A DNA stretch of 64,000 nucleotides from Rhizobium leguminosarum (GTDB lineage: Bacteria > Pseudomonadota > Alphaproteobacteria > Rhizobiales > Rhizobiaceae): contig NZ_CP025012.1 in NCBI RefSeq assembly GCF_002953715.1, positions 2,480,001 through 2,544,000 of the forward strand, in the 5' to 3' direction. A program made the position numbers and the translations under genes. Shown here piece by piece: positions 53,723 to 62,503 of this stretch. The notes beneath the pieces were generated by a model that saw only the letters and a program-made list of their open reading frames with translations, was not told the DNA's origin and did no database searches. Positions within the stretch are counted from its first letter, which is position 1, and each line of letters opens with the position of its first letter.

Positions 53723-54334
53723 TCAATCGAACCGACTGACCTCAAGCCCGCTGCCGACTGGCAGCAGCACGCTTGATATCCCGGGCCTGGCACGGACTGC
53801 CTCACCGTAGCGTTTGAGATCGTCGCCTCCCGGGCGCAGCATATTGTCGGCGACGATGATCGCGCCCGGATTGAGCCTGGGATAGAAAGCCTCGAGGCAG
53901 GGAACGTAGAGATCCTTCCACAGATCCACCAGCACGAAGTCGATGCCGGAGGAAAGCGCGCCGATCATCTGGACGGCATCCCCAACCTTGAATTCCACAT
54001 ACTCTGCGAGCCCTGCCTTGACCGCCATGTCGCGTGCGTAGGCCGATTTGTAACCGTGCATTTCCATGGTGATAAGCCGCCCGCCGGAAGCGCGCGCGGC
54101 TTCCGCCAGCCATATCCCGGAATAACCGAAGGAGGTGCCGAGTTCGAGAATGGTCGGGCTCTTGAGGCTCTTGGCGAGGATATTAATGAACTGCCCGGTC
54201 GCAGGCCCGACCGCGCGCAGCCGCTGATCCTCCCCTCCATCGCGGCCGCCCGGAGGCAGTTCGCGCGGGCTGTTATGCTCCGTCTCGATCATCGCGTGAT
54301 AGATGTCGAGCACGTCCTGGATTCTGCTGTCCAT
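53723..54334 (-). CDS. SAM-dependent O-methyltransferase (class I, COMT-like)
   Basis: 203 residues, Rossmann-type methyltransferase family 3. SAM loop ILELGTSFGYSGIWLA, acidic EMHGYKSAYARD, metal-site DFVLVDLWKDLY and ADNMLRPGG. Start ATG 54334 has GGAGAA upstream; ATG 54346 would add four residues. Substrate probably a catechol or hydroxyaromatic, not determined. Confidence 0.88.
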   Translation of the reverse strand: MDSRIQDVLDIYHAMIETEHNSPRELPPGGRDGGEDQRLRAVGPATGQFINILAKSLKSPTILELGTSFGYSGIWLAEAARASGGRLITMEMHGYKSAYARDMAVKAGLAEYVEFKVGDAVQMIGALSSGIDFVLVDLWKDLYVPCLEAFYPRLNPGAIIVADNMLRPGGDDLKRYGEAVRARPGISSVLLPVGSGLEVSRFD

Positions 54335-54602
54335 TGTCTTCTCCATGACCGCCTGCGCGTTGAGCAGCTGATCATTGCCCGACCGAAATACCGCCGGAAA
54401 GTTAAACTTTGGCAATCATCGCCATTGCTAGGGCCCTTGCGGTTGCACATGCCGCCGTCGTCGGCTACATCATGCCGTCAATGGTCGGGTCACCCGGCCA
54501 CGTAAGCGTTAACGTCACTCAACGCGTATGATCGAACGGCTTTGCGGCTTCGATCTGCGCGACTGTGTCCTGCGGATCGAGCTCAAAAGCTCCTGAGGAC
54601 AC

Positions 54603-55373
54603 ATGGATAACAATCAACTCGAAGATCAGATTTCACCGGCCCCCGGCATCGAACGGGTCCGCCACGACACGCGACGGCGCACCCTGGCGGTCGAAAGCAT
54701 TGTCGACATCACCCCCGGCATGCGCCGCATCACATTAACCGGCGATGATCTTGCCGATTTCATCAGCCTTGCGCCCGACGACCACATCAAGATTTTCGTA
54801 CCGGCCGCAGATGGCGGCGAAGAACGCCGTGACTACACGCCGCGCCGCTACGATAACACCGAACGAAAACTGACCATCGACTTCGCCTTGCATGAGGCAG
54901 GTCCAGTGACCCAATGGGCGATCGACGCGCGCGCCGGTGACAGGCTCGAGATCGGCGGACCAAGGGGCTCTGCCGTGGTTTCCAACACGGTAAAGCGGTG
55001 GCTGCTGATCGGCGACGAAACGGCACTGCCGGCGATCGGCCGCCGGATCGAGGAGAGCAGCGCCGGAACCGTCATTACCACAATTGCAGCCGTCACCGGC
55101 CCGTTCGAAGAACAAGTCTTCGAGACATCAGCCGAACTGCACGTCCGCTGGGCGCATCGGCCTCTTTCTCGGGCAACCGATGCCGCTGCACTGCTGAAAC
55201 TGTTGAGCACGGTCGATATCCAGCCGGAAACCTTCATCTGGGTTGCGGCGGAAGCCTCGGTGACACGCGATATCCGCGCCTACCTGCTGGAACGAGGTTG
55301 CCCGCTCGGCTGGATCAAGGCATCCGGCTACTGGGTGTTCGGCAAGGCCGATACGACCGAGAAATTCGGCTAG
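54603..55373 (+). CDS. Siderophore-interacting protein (ViuB-like ferric reductase)
   Basis: 256 residues. FAD-binding domain with RRDYTPRRYD, then the siderophore-interacting C-terminal domain (IGDETALPAIGRRIEE, VWAAEAS-type segment WVAAEASVTRDIRAYL, LGWIKASGYW). Family members release iron by reducing ferric siderophores with NAD(P)H in the cytoplasm. ATG 54603 is set by an AGGACAC site. No Fur box was identified. Confidence 0.9.
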   Translation: MDNNQLEDQISPAPGIERVRHDTRRRTLAVESIVDITPGMRRITLTGDDLADFISLAPDDHIKIFVPAADGGEERRDYTPRRYDNTERKLTIDFALHEAGPVTQWAIDARAGDRLEIGGPRGSAVVSNTVKRWLLIGDETALPAIGRRIEESSAGTVITTIAAVTGPFEEQVFETSAELHVRWAHRPLSRATDAAALLKLLSTVDIQPETFIWVAAEASVTRDIRAYLLERGCPLGWIKASGYWVFGKADTTEKFG

Positions 55374-55422
55374 GACCAACCCGCATTCCGGATTCCCTTT
55401 GGTCATGAGTCCTGAGTCACTT

Positions 55423-55448
55423 CGTTCCGGATTTTATGATCCGGAACG
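55423..55448. terminator. Stem-loop between convergent genes
   Basis: CGTTCCGGAT and ATCCGGAACG form a perfect 10-bp stem with loop TTTATG in the 189-bp gap between the siderophore-interacting and DadA-like genes. No long T-run on either side, so it may act as a bidirectional barrier rather than a classical terminator. Confidence 0.5.
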
Positions 55449-55562
55449 ATCAGATGGATGTAAAGAGGTATGAATTGAGCGAAGTCTCGGCGGTCTCTGC
55501 CGGAACGCTGCGGCAGGTGGAAGAGCGTCAGCAACTGTAAGCACCAGGCGCCAGCCACCGAC

Positions 55563-56774
55563 TTATCGAACGAGATCGACCACGCGGCGGGCAGAGCCTA
55601 ATGCAAGCGTCCATCCCAACATGCCGTGACCGGCATTGATGTAGAGACCTTTGATGCGTCGGGAGGCGGCGATAATAGGCTTGGAGGTCGGAGTCATAGG
55701 CCTCTCGCCCGACCATCTCATCAGTTCGTCCGATCGCTCGAAAAGGTCGGGCAGCACAGCAGACGCGGCCAGCTTGAGCGTGTCGAAACGTCTGGCATCA
55801 AAACCGGCCCCGGGACGCTCGATGTCTGCCAGTCCGGCGACACGAAAACGGTCGCCGATGGCTGCAAAGGCAAGCTTTCGCTTGGCGTCTGTCAGGCTGA
55901 TGCTTGGTGCAAGGCCAGTTCTTGGAATGGTGAGCGAGTAGCCTCTGACGGGGCGTATGTCCCGGACTTCAGGCAAATCGGATATGAGGGAACAGATCTG
56001 CGGTCCTGCCGCAACGATGGCCGCATCGACGCGAAGCTCGTCGCGGTCCTCGAACCTCAATCCTGTCAGCACGCCTCCCGTTTGGACGAAGCTCGAGATC
56101 CTCCTGCCGAAAAGCACCGACACCTGCCGGCGCTTGATCATCCAGGCGGTGAGCTGGCGGCAAAATCCGGCCGCATCGCCGAGGGCATCACCTGGAGTGT
56201 AAACGGCCCCGGCAATCTCTCCCTGATACGCGACGAGTGCAGGTTCGATGTTTTCCGCCTCCATTCGCGTCAGCAGGCGCTGTTCGAAGCCAAGGGCGTT
56301 CTTGCGCGCGACACTGGAATCCGCGGCAGCAAAACTTTGCCGATCGGCGTAGAGATGCAGTTTTCCGGCGACACGATAGTCGAATTCAATATCTGTTTCC
56401 TTAAGCAGGATTGCGAGCTCGTGACGGGATTGTTCGGCAAGGCGCAGGATGTCCTGCGTATTGTTCCACCAACATCTGAACGGGGTATTGGCAATAAATT
56501 TCAGGCCCCAGCAGAGAAAGTCCCGGTCGAGTTGCCACTGGATCCGGAAGGCCGGATCGCGGCCCATCGCAATGGCTGGCAGATGTTTCAGCAGGGCTGG
56601 TGATGCCATTGCGTCACCATAGGCCCAGGACAGCTGCGCGGCGTTGCCGGCACTCGCCCCCATGCCCGGCTCGCTTGCCGCATCGATAAGTGTCACATCA
56701 TGCCCCGCCCGGGCCAGAAGATAGGCCGACGATACGCCGATGACGCCGGCGCCGATCACCGCAACGCGCGCCAT
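55563..56774 (-). CDS. FAD-dependent amine/D-amino-acid dehydrogenase (DadA-like)
   Basis: 403 residues of the DAO superfamily. FAD-binding VIGAGVIGVSSAYLLARAGH at 5-24, the GASAGNAAQLS segment typical of DadA, and C-terminal FAD block GLYINAGHGMLGWTLALGSA. It would oxidise a D- or N-substituted amino acid and pass electrons to the chain. Last gene of the leftward operon, one base from the C26-RidA gene, which fits catabolism of an imported amine or amino acid. Confidence 0.88.
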   Translation of the reverse strand: MARVAVIGAGVIGVSSAYLLARAGHDVTLIDAASEPGMGASAGNAAQLSWAYGDAMASPALLKHLPAIAMGRDPAFRIQWQLDRDFLCWGLKFIANTPFRCWWNNTQDILRLAEQSRHELAILLKETDIEFDYRVAGKLHLYADRQSFAAADSSVARKNALGFEQRLLTRMEAENIEPALVAYQGEIAGAVYTPGDALGDAAGFCRQLTAWMIKRRQVSVLFGRRISSFVQTGGVLTGLRFEDRDELRVDAAIVAAGPQICSLISDLPEVRDIRPVRGYSLTIPRTGLAPSISLTDAKRKLAFAAIGDRFRVAGLADIERPGAGFDARRFDTLKLAASAVLPDLFERSDELMRWSGERPMTPTSKPIIAASRRIKGLYINAGHGMLGWTLALGSARRVVDLVR

Positions 56775-56775
56775 C

Positions 56776-58005
56776 TCAAGCCTCGTCGCCGACGACGGCC
56801 GCCAACTCGACCTCAACGGGAACCCCGCGCGGCAGGGACGTTACGCCGATCGCGATACGGGCATGCGCCCATCGATCCGGGAAAAGCTCTCGGAGTAGTT
56901 CCGAAGCGCCATCGACGACGGCGCCGTGGCGCTCGAAAGCAGCATCCGCCGCGACATAGCCCGCCAACCGGACGAAGCCCAGAATGTTGTCAAAGCCGCC
57001 CGCAGCCCTCTCCAGCTGCGCAAGCGCATTGAGAAGCGCCCAGCGCGCGCTTTCCCGTCCCTCTTCGATGGAGACGTCCACTCCGAGATGTCCCGTATGC
57101 AGTACTACGCCGTCCTTCAGCGGCACCTGACCGGAAACGGTGATGACATTGCCGGTTCGCACGGCCCCGGAAAAAGCACTTGGCGGCAAGGATGCTTCCG
57201 GCAGAGCAAGCTCGAGCTGTGCCAGCCGTTGGCGTACGCGATCGCTTCCAGCCGATGAAGCATCGCGTGCCTTGCGGGCCGCCGCTTCTGCGCTGCGGTC
57301 GACGAAGGCCCTCATGATATTCCTGTCGAGTTCGGTCAGCCGGTATTCAGGGTGCCACTGGATGCCGAGGCAAAAGCCGTCCGTTTCCCCTTCGAATGCT
57401 TCGATGATGCCGTCCGGCGCCCTTGCAGCGATACGGAAGCGCCCGTGGCCGGCCAAGGCATGCCGGTGCAGGCTATTGACGCGTGCCGGCCCCTTCCCCA
57501 CCCAATCGATCAGCACGCTGCCCGGCTCGATCGTGATCTCGTGCGCCAACACGTCGGGAATACCTTGCGGGATGTGGGATACGACGGCGGCCGGCAGCAC
57601 GGTTTGAAATTTACCTCCAAGGCATTCACCGATCAGTTGCATGCCATGGCATATGCCGAGAAGCGGCTTGCCCGTTTTCAAGGCCTGCTCGACCAGCTGA
57701 ATTTCGAACTGTCTGCGCGCGCCTGTCACCTCCGTCCCCGGCCGCGCACCGGTGAGGACGATCCCATCGGCGAGTGCCAACGCCGATGCCAGGTCCCGGG
57801 TGTTGTAAGGCAGGATCAACGGAATTCCCCCGGCCTCGGCTATCGCGTCCGCATAGTTGGCGCGCACCACATACTCCGTCTCGGTCGGCGCATCAGGCGC
57901 CTCGCTGACATCGGGCGTCATGAGGATCACCGGCCAACGAGGTTCATGCGATTGCGTTGCATGCCGACGTGCGTTGCCCGTGGCAACGGTCGTTTCAATG
58001 GTCAT
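56776..58005 (-). CDS. Peptidase C26 (PuuD-like) fused to a RidA/YjgF domain
   Basis: 409 residues. Residues 20-250 are a class I glutamine-amidotransferase-like gamma-glutamyl hydrolase: nucleophile Cys119 (LLGICHGMQ), catalytic His218 and Glu220 (IQWHPEY), and MTPDVSEAPDAPTE. After a linker, 285-409 form a RidA domain with VITVSGQVPLKDG, the substrate Arg383 (HARIAIGVTSLPRG) and Glu398/Glu400. Gamma-glutamyl release followed by imine/enamine deamination in one chain is the inferred logic, preceding the DadA-like oxidase. Start ATG 58005; a longer frame is unconserved. Confidence 0.88.
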   Translation of the reverse strand: MTIETTVATGNARRHATQSHEPRWPVILMTPDVSEAPDAPTETEYVVRANYADAIAEAGGIPLILPYNTRDLASALALADGIVLTGARPGTEVTGARRQFEIQLVEQALKTGKPLLGICHGMQLIGECLGGKFQTVLPAAVVSHIPQGIPDVLAHEITIEPGSVLIDWVGKGPARVNSLHRHALAGHGRFRIAARAPDGIIEAFEGETDGFCLGIQWHPEYRLTELDRNIMRAFVDRSAEAAARKARDASSAGSDRVRQRLAQLELALPEASLPPSAFSGAVRTGNVITVSGQVPLKDGVVLHTGHLGVDVSIEEGRESARWALLNALAQLERAAGGFDNILGFVRLAGYVAADAAFERHGAVVDGASELLRELFPDRWAHARIAIGVTSLPRGVPVEVELAAVVGDEA

Positions 58006-58028
58006 GGTCTTGGCCTTGTGATGACGAG

Positions 58029-58691
58029 TTAGCGGGCGGCTGGAAGGGCTAGCCGGCGCGAGAGGACCGAGAAAGGCCAGGCTATTGCGAAATAGCAGAG
58101 GCCGACGGCAATGTAGATTTGCAAGGGCAGGAAATACTCGGTCGCCATGGACCGCCCGGTGAGGACCAGTTCGTTGACGGTAATCAGCGAAGCGAGAGAA
58201 GAATCCTTGAGCAGCGAGACGAAGGTGATGATCATCGGCGCCAGAATGACACGCGCGACCTGCGGCAGGATGATCAGGACGAAGCTCTGGGCCGGGGTGA
58301 AGCCGGCAGCCAACGCTGCCTCGCTCTGCCCGGCCGGTATAGCCTTCAGGCCGGCGCGGAAAAGCTCTGCGACCTGGGCCGCGAAACACAACGCCAGGCC
58401 CGCAATCGCCGCGCCGAAAGCATCAAAGACGATCCCGATACCCGGCAAGCCGAAATAAAGCAGAAACAAAACCGCCAGCAGCGGCACGCCACGCACGATC
58501 GTCACATAAAGGGCCGCAAAATACCTTAGCGCCGCGAAACTGGATTTCTGGCAGAGCGACAGCAGCAAGCCAAAAACGAATGCCAGGGCAAAGGCACAAA
58601 CGGAAAGCAGGGCCGTATTCACCATCGCCCGCATCAGGAGAGGCAGCCATTCGGCACCATTATCGCCATAGGGCGCTAGAAAAGCACTCAT
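58029..58691 (-). CDS. Polar amino-acid ABC permease 2 (HisM-like)
   Basis: 220 residues, five membrane spans, HAAT family. EAA motif in GLKAIPAGQSEAALAAGFTPAQSFVLI. Overlaps the other permease by four bases; with it forms the translocation pore for a polar amino acid or related amine. Confidence 0.92.
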   Translation of the reverse strand: MSAFLAPYGDNGAEWLPLLMRAMVNTALLSVCAFALAFVFGLLLSLCQKSSFAALRYFAALYVTIVRGVPLLAVLFLLYFGLPGIGIVFDAFGAAIAGLALCFAAQVAELFRAGLKAIPAGQSEAALAAGFTPAQSFVLIILPQVARVILAPMIITFVSLLKDSSLASLITVNELVLTGRSMATEYFLPLQIYIAVGLCYFAIAWPFSVLSRRLALPAAR

Positions 58692-59347
58692 CCTCTCAAT
58701 CTCCCGTAACGTCTTTCGAGGAACCGCGTGACCTGCATCAATGGCAAGCTCAGCAACAGGTAGAGTGCCGCCGCCGTCGCGTAGATCATTGTTGTCTGGA
58801 AGGACGACGTCACCATTGAACGGGCAAAGAACATGATTTCCGGCGCCGCAATGGCCGAGACGACGGAGGTATCCTTGAGAAGCTGCACCGCGTAATTCCC
58901 GAGCCCCGGAAGCGCTATCCGCATGGCCTGTGGCGTCAGGATCTCAAAGATCGTCTGGAGTGGGGTCAGCCCTGCGGCAAGCGCCGCCTCCGCCTGCCCG
59001 CCAGGCAGCGCGGCGAAACCGGCGCGAAAGATTGCGCAGGTGATCGCCGCTCCGATGAGCCCGAGGCCGAGGACGGCCGCCGTGATCGACGTCAATTTCA
59101 CGCCGAGGCTGGCAAGCCCGAAATAGAGGATGAACAGATGCGTCAAGGCCGGCACATTGCAGAGAATCTCGCAGCAGGCATCGATCGCGAGATCGATGAA
59201 CTTGATCCCGGCAAATTGCCTGAGCAGGGCGAGAAGGAACCCGAAGACGGCTGCGAGCGCCAGTGAGGCGATCGTGACGAAAACGGTTACGCCGAGCCCG
59301 GCGACGAGCCCCTCGACGACCGAGAAGAATATGGAAAATCCGGTCAT
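58688..59347 (-). CDS. Polar amino-acid ABC permease 1 (HisQ-like)
   Basis: 219 residues, five spans, EAA motif in GFAALPGGQAEAALAAGLTPLQTIFEI. Very similar layout to the partner permease. Preceded by the ATPase gene with an 8-bp... gap and translationally close. Confidence 0.92.
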   Translation of the reverse strand: MTGFSIFFSVVEGLVAGLGVTVFVTIASLALAAVFGFLLALLRQFAGIKFIDLAIDACCEILCNVPALTHLFILYFGLASLGVKLTSITAAVLGLGLIGAAITCAIFRAGFAALPGGQAEAALAAGLTPLQTIFEILTPQAMRIALPGLGNYAVQLLKDTSVVSAIAAPEIMFFARSMVTSSFQTTMIYATAAALYLLLSLPLMQVTRFLERRYGRLRG

Positions 59348-59354
59348 GACGCGC

Positions 59355-60107
59355 CTAGTGCCGGATCTTGTTGAGAAACGCTTGGGTGCGCGCTTCGCGG
59401 GGAGCGGTTATGACCTGGCGTGCCGACCCGGCTTCGACGATGGTGCCGCCGTCAAGAAACAGGACGCGATCGGCAATGTCGCGCGCAAACGCGATCTCGT
59501 GCGTGACGATCAGCATCGTGCGCCCTTCGGCTGCCAGCTCCTCCATCACTTTCAGAACCTCCTGGACCAGTTCGGGATCGAGTGCGGATGTCGGCTCGTC
59601 GAACAGCATGAGCTTTGGCTTCTGGGCAAGCGCTCGCGCAATCGCGACACGCTGCTGCTGGCCGCCGGACAGTTCGAGCGGTGAGGCGTCGGCGCGGTGT
59701 GTCATATGGACTTTGGCCAACATTTCCAAAGCCAGTTCGCGTGCTTCGGCAGCAGGCAGGCCGCGCACCTTGCGCGCCGCGATCGCCACGTTTTCCGTCA
59801 CCGATAGATGCGGCCAGAGATTGAAGAGCTGGAAGACCATGCCCATCTCGGCGCGCTGCGGTGCAAGTTGTCGATCGCTCATGGCATGGCCGTTGCGCAC
59901 ACCGATCCGCTCGCCGTCGAGGCGGATCTCGCCGGTACTGGGCTTTTCCAGAAAATTCATGCAGCGCAGACAGGTGGATTTCCCGGAGCCGGACGGACCG
60001 ATCAGGGCAATCTTCTCACCCGGCGCGACATCGAAATCGATGCCTTTGAGAACTTCGATAGGACCATAGCTCTTGCGCAGGCCTGCAACACTCAGAAGCG
60101 CATTCAT
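59355..60107 (-). CDS. Polar amino-acid ABC ATPase
   Basis: 250 residues, GlnQ/HisP type. Walker A GPSGSGKST near 37-45, signature LSGGQQQR near 152, Walker B LMLFDEPTSALDP, H-loop IVTHEIAFAR. All motifs canonical. Separated from the binding-protein gene by an intergenic repeat but otherwise in the same leftward operon. Confidence 0.94.
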   Translation of the reverse strand: MNALLSVAGLRKSYGPIEVLKGIDFDVAPGEKIALIGPSGSGKSTCLRCMNFLEKPSTGEIRLDGERIGVRNGHAMSDRQLAPQRAEMGMVFQLFNLWPHLSVTENVAIAARKVRGLPAAEARELALEMLAKVHMTHRADASPLELSGGQQQRVAIARALAQKPKLMLFDEPTSALDPELVQEVLKVMEELAAEGRTMLIVTHEIAFARDIADRVLFLDGGTIVEAGSARQVITAPREARTQAFLNKIRH

Positions 60108-60131
60108 CGCCGTTTCCTTATGCGATCATAT

Positions 60132-60235
60132 CTACAGCGCCGCGCGTCTTTTCAGACGCGCCAAGGACGCTGTAGCACTTTGAATTGCTGCATAATTTTC
60201 TCCTGAAATCGATTCCGATTTAAGGAATTATGCAG
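60132..60235. repeat. Rhizobial intergenic double-hairpin repeat
   Basis: Two nested inverted repeats: CTACAGCG (60132) ... CGCTGTAG (to 60175) around GCGCGTCT/AGACGCGC, and CTGCATAATT (60188-60197) ... AATTATGCAG (60226-60235) around AAATCG/CGATTT. This is a common rhizobial intergenic element, distinct from the family at 5527 and 6562. Its place between the binding-protein gene and the ATPase gene probably lowers expression of the distal genes. Confidence 0.75.
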
Positions 60236-60290
60236 TAGGCGAAGAGGGTGGACGAAAGCCGCCGATTGCAGCTTCCGTCCGCACGGCCGT

Positions 60291-61169
60291 TCAGCCGCCA
60301 GCTGCGCAGGACGGCAGCTTGTAATCTGCGGGGCGATCGACGCCGGCGCGGAAATTTTGACCCACAGGCTTGAACCAGACATCCGACGACAATCCGTAAC
60401 GGGCGCCGATTTCCTTCATCTCGCAAGTCTTCCACATGTCGGCGATGATCGCGTCCATCTTCTGGCGCAGATCGTCGTTCTTCTGATTGAGGCCATAGAC
60501 GACCTGCCCGAGACCGGTCAGCAGCGGGAAATCCGGACTGTTATCGGTGAAGGCGAGGAAGTGCATATTCCAATCGGGGTTCTGCTTGATGGCGTAGGAG
60601 ATCACCGGCGGATCGCCGATGACAGCGTCGATGCGCCCGGCGATAAGATCGCGCACGGCCGCATCGGAAGTGTCGTAGAGCGAGAGTTGGAGATCTTTGA
60701 TGCTCTTCAATTCCGGAATGAACGAAAAGCCGGTGATCGTGCCGATCTTCTTGCCTTCCAGATCGGAAAGCTTGTCCCAGTTCGTCTTCGTCGATTGCAT
60801 GATGCCGTTCTTGAAGTAGTGGATCGGCTCGGACAGTGTCATGATCTTCGTACGTTTTTCGGTCCAGCCCATGGTGCCGAGCATGACGTCGACGCGGCCT
60901 GACTGAACGGAGGCGATGGTACCCGACCATTCCATGAGCGCAGGCTGAATCTTGAGGCCGAGCTTGTCGGCAATGCGCTGCATGATTTCACCGTCATAGC
61001 CTATCAGTTTCCCGTCCTGCCAGCCGGAGCCGGGCATGTCGCCGGTGAAGGCAACCGTCAGCTTGCCATGCTCGGCAAGTTCGAAAGCATTGGCGATAGA
61101 TGAAAGGGACATGAAGCTGCCTGCCAGCAGAGCGCACATCACCATCCTTCTCGAAAGAGAAAGTGCCAT
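60291..61169 (-). CDS. Polar amino-acid ABC binding protein
   Basis: 292 residues, signal peptide cleaved near residue 28 (SIANAFELA). Solute-binding family 3: YDGEIMQRIADKLGLKIQP, VDVMLGTMGWTEKR, and RIDAVIGDPPVISYAIKQ. A C-terminal Cys pair is visible (about 260 and 288). First gene of the leftward operon. Ligand unknown; the downstream C26-RidA and DadA-like genes suggest a gamma-glutamyl or N-substituted amino acid. Confidence 0.93.
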   Translation of the reverse strand: MALSLSRRMVMCALLAGSFMSLSSIANAFELAEHGKLTVAFTGDMPGSGWQDGKLIGYDGEIMQRIADKLGLKIQPALMEWSGTIASVQSGRVDVMLGTMGWTEKRTKIMTLSEPIHYFKNGIMQSTKTNWDKLSDLEGKKIGTITGFSFIPELKSIKDLQLSLYDTSDAAVRDLIAGRIDAVIGDPPVISYAIKQNPDWNMHFLAFTDNSPDFPLLTGLGQVVYGLNQKNDDLRQKMDAIIADMWKTCEMKEIGARYGLSSDVWFKPVGQNFRAGVDRPADYKLPSCAAGG

Positions 61170-61280
61170 TGTTCTGATCCTTGTTTTGTTGGTTCCCCGG
61201 TCCGGTGGTTTCTGTCCCCGGATGTCGCGTTCGACGAGAGCAAACTTGACACTGAAGACTGCCGTTGAATTTTATAAATC

Positions 61281-61306
61281 GGACATTTTCTTTGAAAAAT
61301 GGACAT
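61281..61306. promoter_or_regulatory. GGACAT direct repeats near the divergent promoter
   Basis: GGACAT at 61281-61286 and again at 61301-61306, 20 bp (two turns) apart, in the space between the binding-protein and AraC-type genes. A direct repeat at two turns is the usual binding mode of AraC-type dimers. The TTGACA at 61246 could be a -35 box, but no well-spaced -10 was found. Confidence 0.35.
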
Positions 61307-61331
61307 GGCTGTTCTATCATTGCCTTGCGCC

Positions 61332-62387
61332 ATGATCACATCCGAGGAACCCTCCGAAATATCTGCCAATAAGCCGGACTATGTGCGCTGGCTCGACGAT
61401 CTTTGGGCCGAGCGACTTCTGGTCGCACGCGACCGAAAGGCCGATCTCTCTGTCGGCATTCTCCTCTGGCCGACCTTCCCGATGATGTCGCTGACGGGTA
61501 TCGTCGAGCCTCTCAGGCATGCGGCGGACTTTGCCGACAATTCCCGTCCATTACATTGTCGCTGGTCGATCATGGGGGCTCCGGGCCATGCAGCGGTCGC
61601 CAGCTGCGGCATTCGGGTTCACGCCGATGCGCCCTACATTAACCCGACCGACTTCGACTACGTCGTGGTTATCGGTGGCCTCCTGCCACATCTGCGCGCC
61701 GCACCTAGCAAGCATCGCGACTATCTCAGGGTGGCGGCATCGGCGGGTGTGCCGGTAATTGGCGTCTGCACCGGCGCCTTCATATTGGCGCAGGAAGGAC
61801 TGCTCGCCGGACGCAAGGCGTGCGTTCATCCCTTTCACGCGGAGGATTTCCGGATTGCCTTCCCGCGTCTTGCCTTCTCCACGCGCGATGACTTCCTGAT
61901 CGAAAACGGCCGCATTACCGTGCCCGGCGGCGTATCGATCCTGTCGCTGATGACTGAACTCATCCGCACGCATTGCGGACCGGATCGGGCGGCCAAGGCC
62001 GTGCACCAGCTTTCGCTCTCGGAACAGAAGCACATGAGCGCCTTCGATCACGGCCGCGCCACAACATTTCGCCGCACAGAAGATTCGCGCATACAGCGAG
62101 CCGTTGTTCTCATCGAGAGTCGGAAAGGCCGCGACGTCTCACCGGAACAGGTGGCCTCTCTGGTCGGCCTGTCACCACGCCAGTTCGCGCGTCTGTTCCA
62201 GGACAATATCGGCATGACCCCGAAGCGTTTTATCGTCGAGACGAGATTGCGCTATGGCCGGTTTCTAGTCGAAAATAGCACACTGCCCATGACGGCGATC
62301 GCCTTTGAAATCGGATTCTCCGACTCCGCCCATTTCGCGACCGCTTTTCGCAAGAAGTATGGGAAGCCTCCCAGGAGTTTCCGCTGA
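61332..62387 (+). CDS. GlxA family regulator of the amino-acid operon
   Basis: 351 residues. DJ-1/PfpI-like N-terminal domain (about 40-225: VGILLWPTFPMMSLTGIVEPL, VIGVCTGAFILAQEGLLAGR) and AraC-type HTH at the C-terminus (about 255-350: EQVASLVGLSPRQFARLFQDN, AIAFEIGFSDSAHFATAFRK). Divergent from the ABC/C26-RidA operon, the usual position for its activator. Start uncertain: ATG 61332 is preferred because two earlier ATGs (61299, 61305) overlap the likely promoter repeats. Confidence 0.88.
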   Translation: MITSEEPSEISANKPDYVRWLDDLWAERLLVARDRKADLSVGILLWPTFPMMSLTGIVEPLRHAADFADNSRPLHCRWSIMGAPGHAAVASCGIRVHADAPYINPTDFDYVVVIGGLLPHLRAAPSKHRDYLRVAASAGVPVIGVCTGAFILAQEGLLAGRKACVHPFHAEDFRIAFPRLAFSTRDDFLIENGRITVPGGVSILSLMTELIRTHCGPDRAAKAVHQLSLSEQKHMSAFDHGRATTFRRTEDSRIQRAVVLIESRKGRDVSPEQVASLVGLSPRQFARLFQDNIGMTPKRFIVETRLRYGRFLVENSTLPMTAIAFEIGFSDSAHFATAFRKKYGKPPRSFR

Positions 62388-62503
62388 TCTTTGTCGAGTC
62401 ACCACAAACGGCAGGATCGAAAACCGACTTCGACACTATTGCGATTTAATCGGATGCGATTTATATAGATCTCATCGTCAGAAAGCTTGGACAGGATGGA
62501 CCG

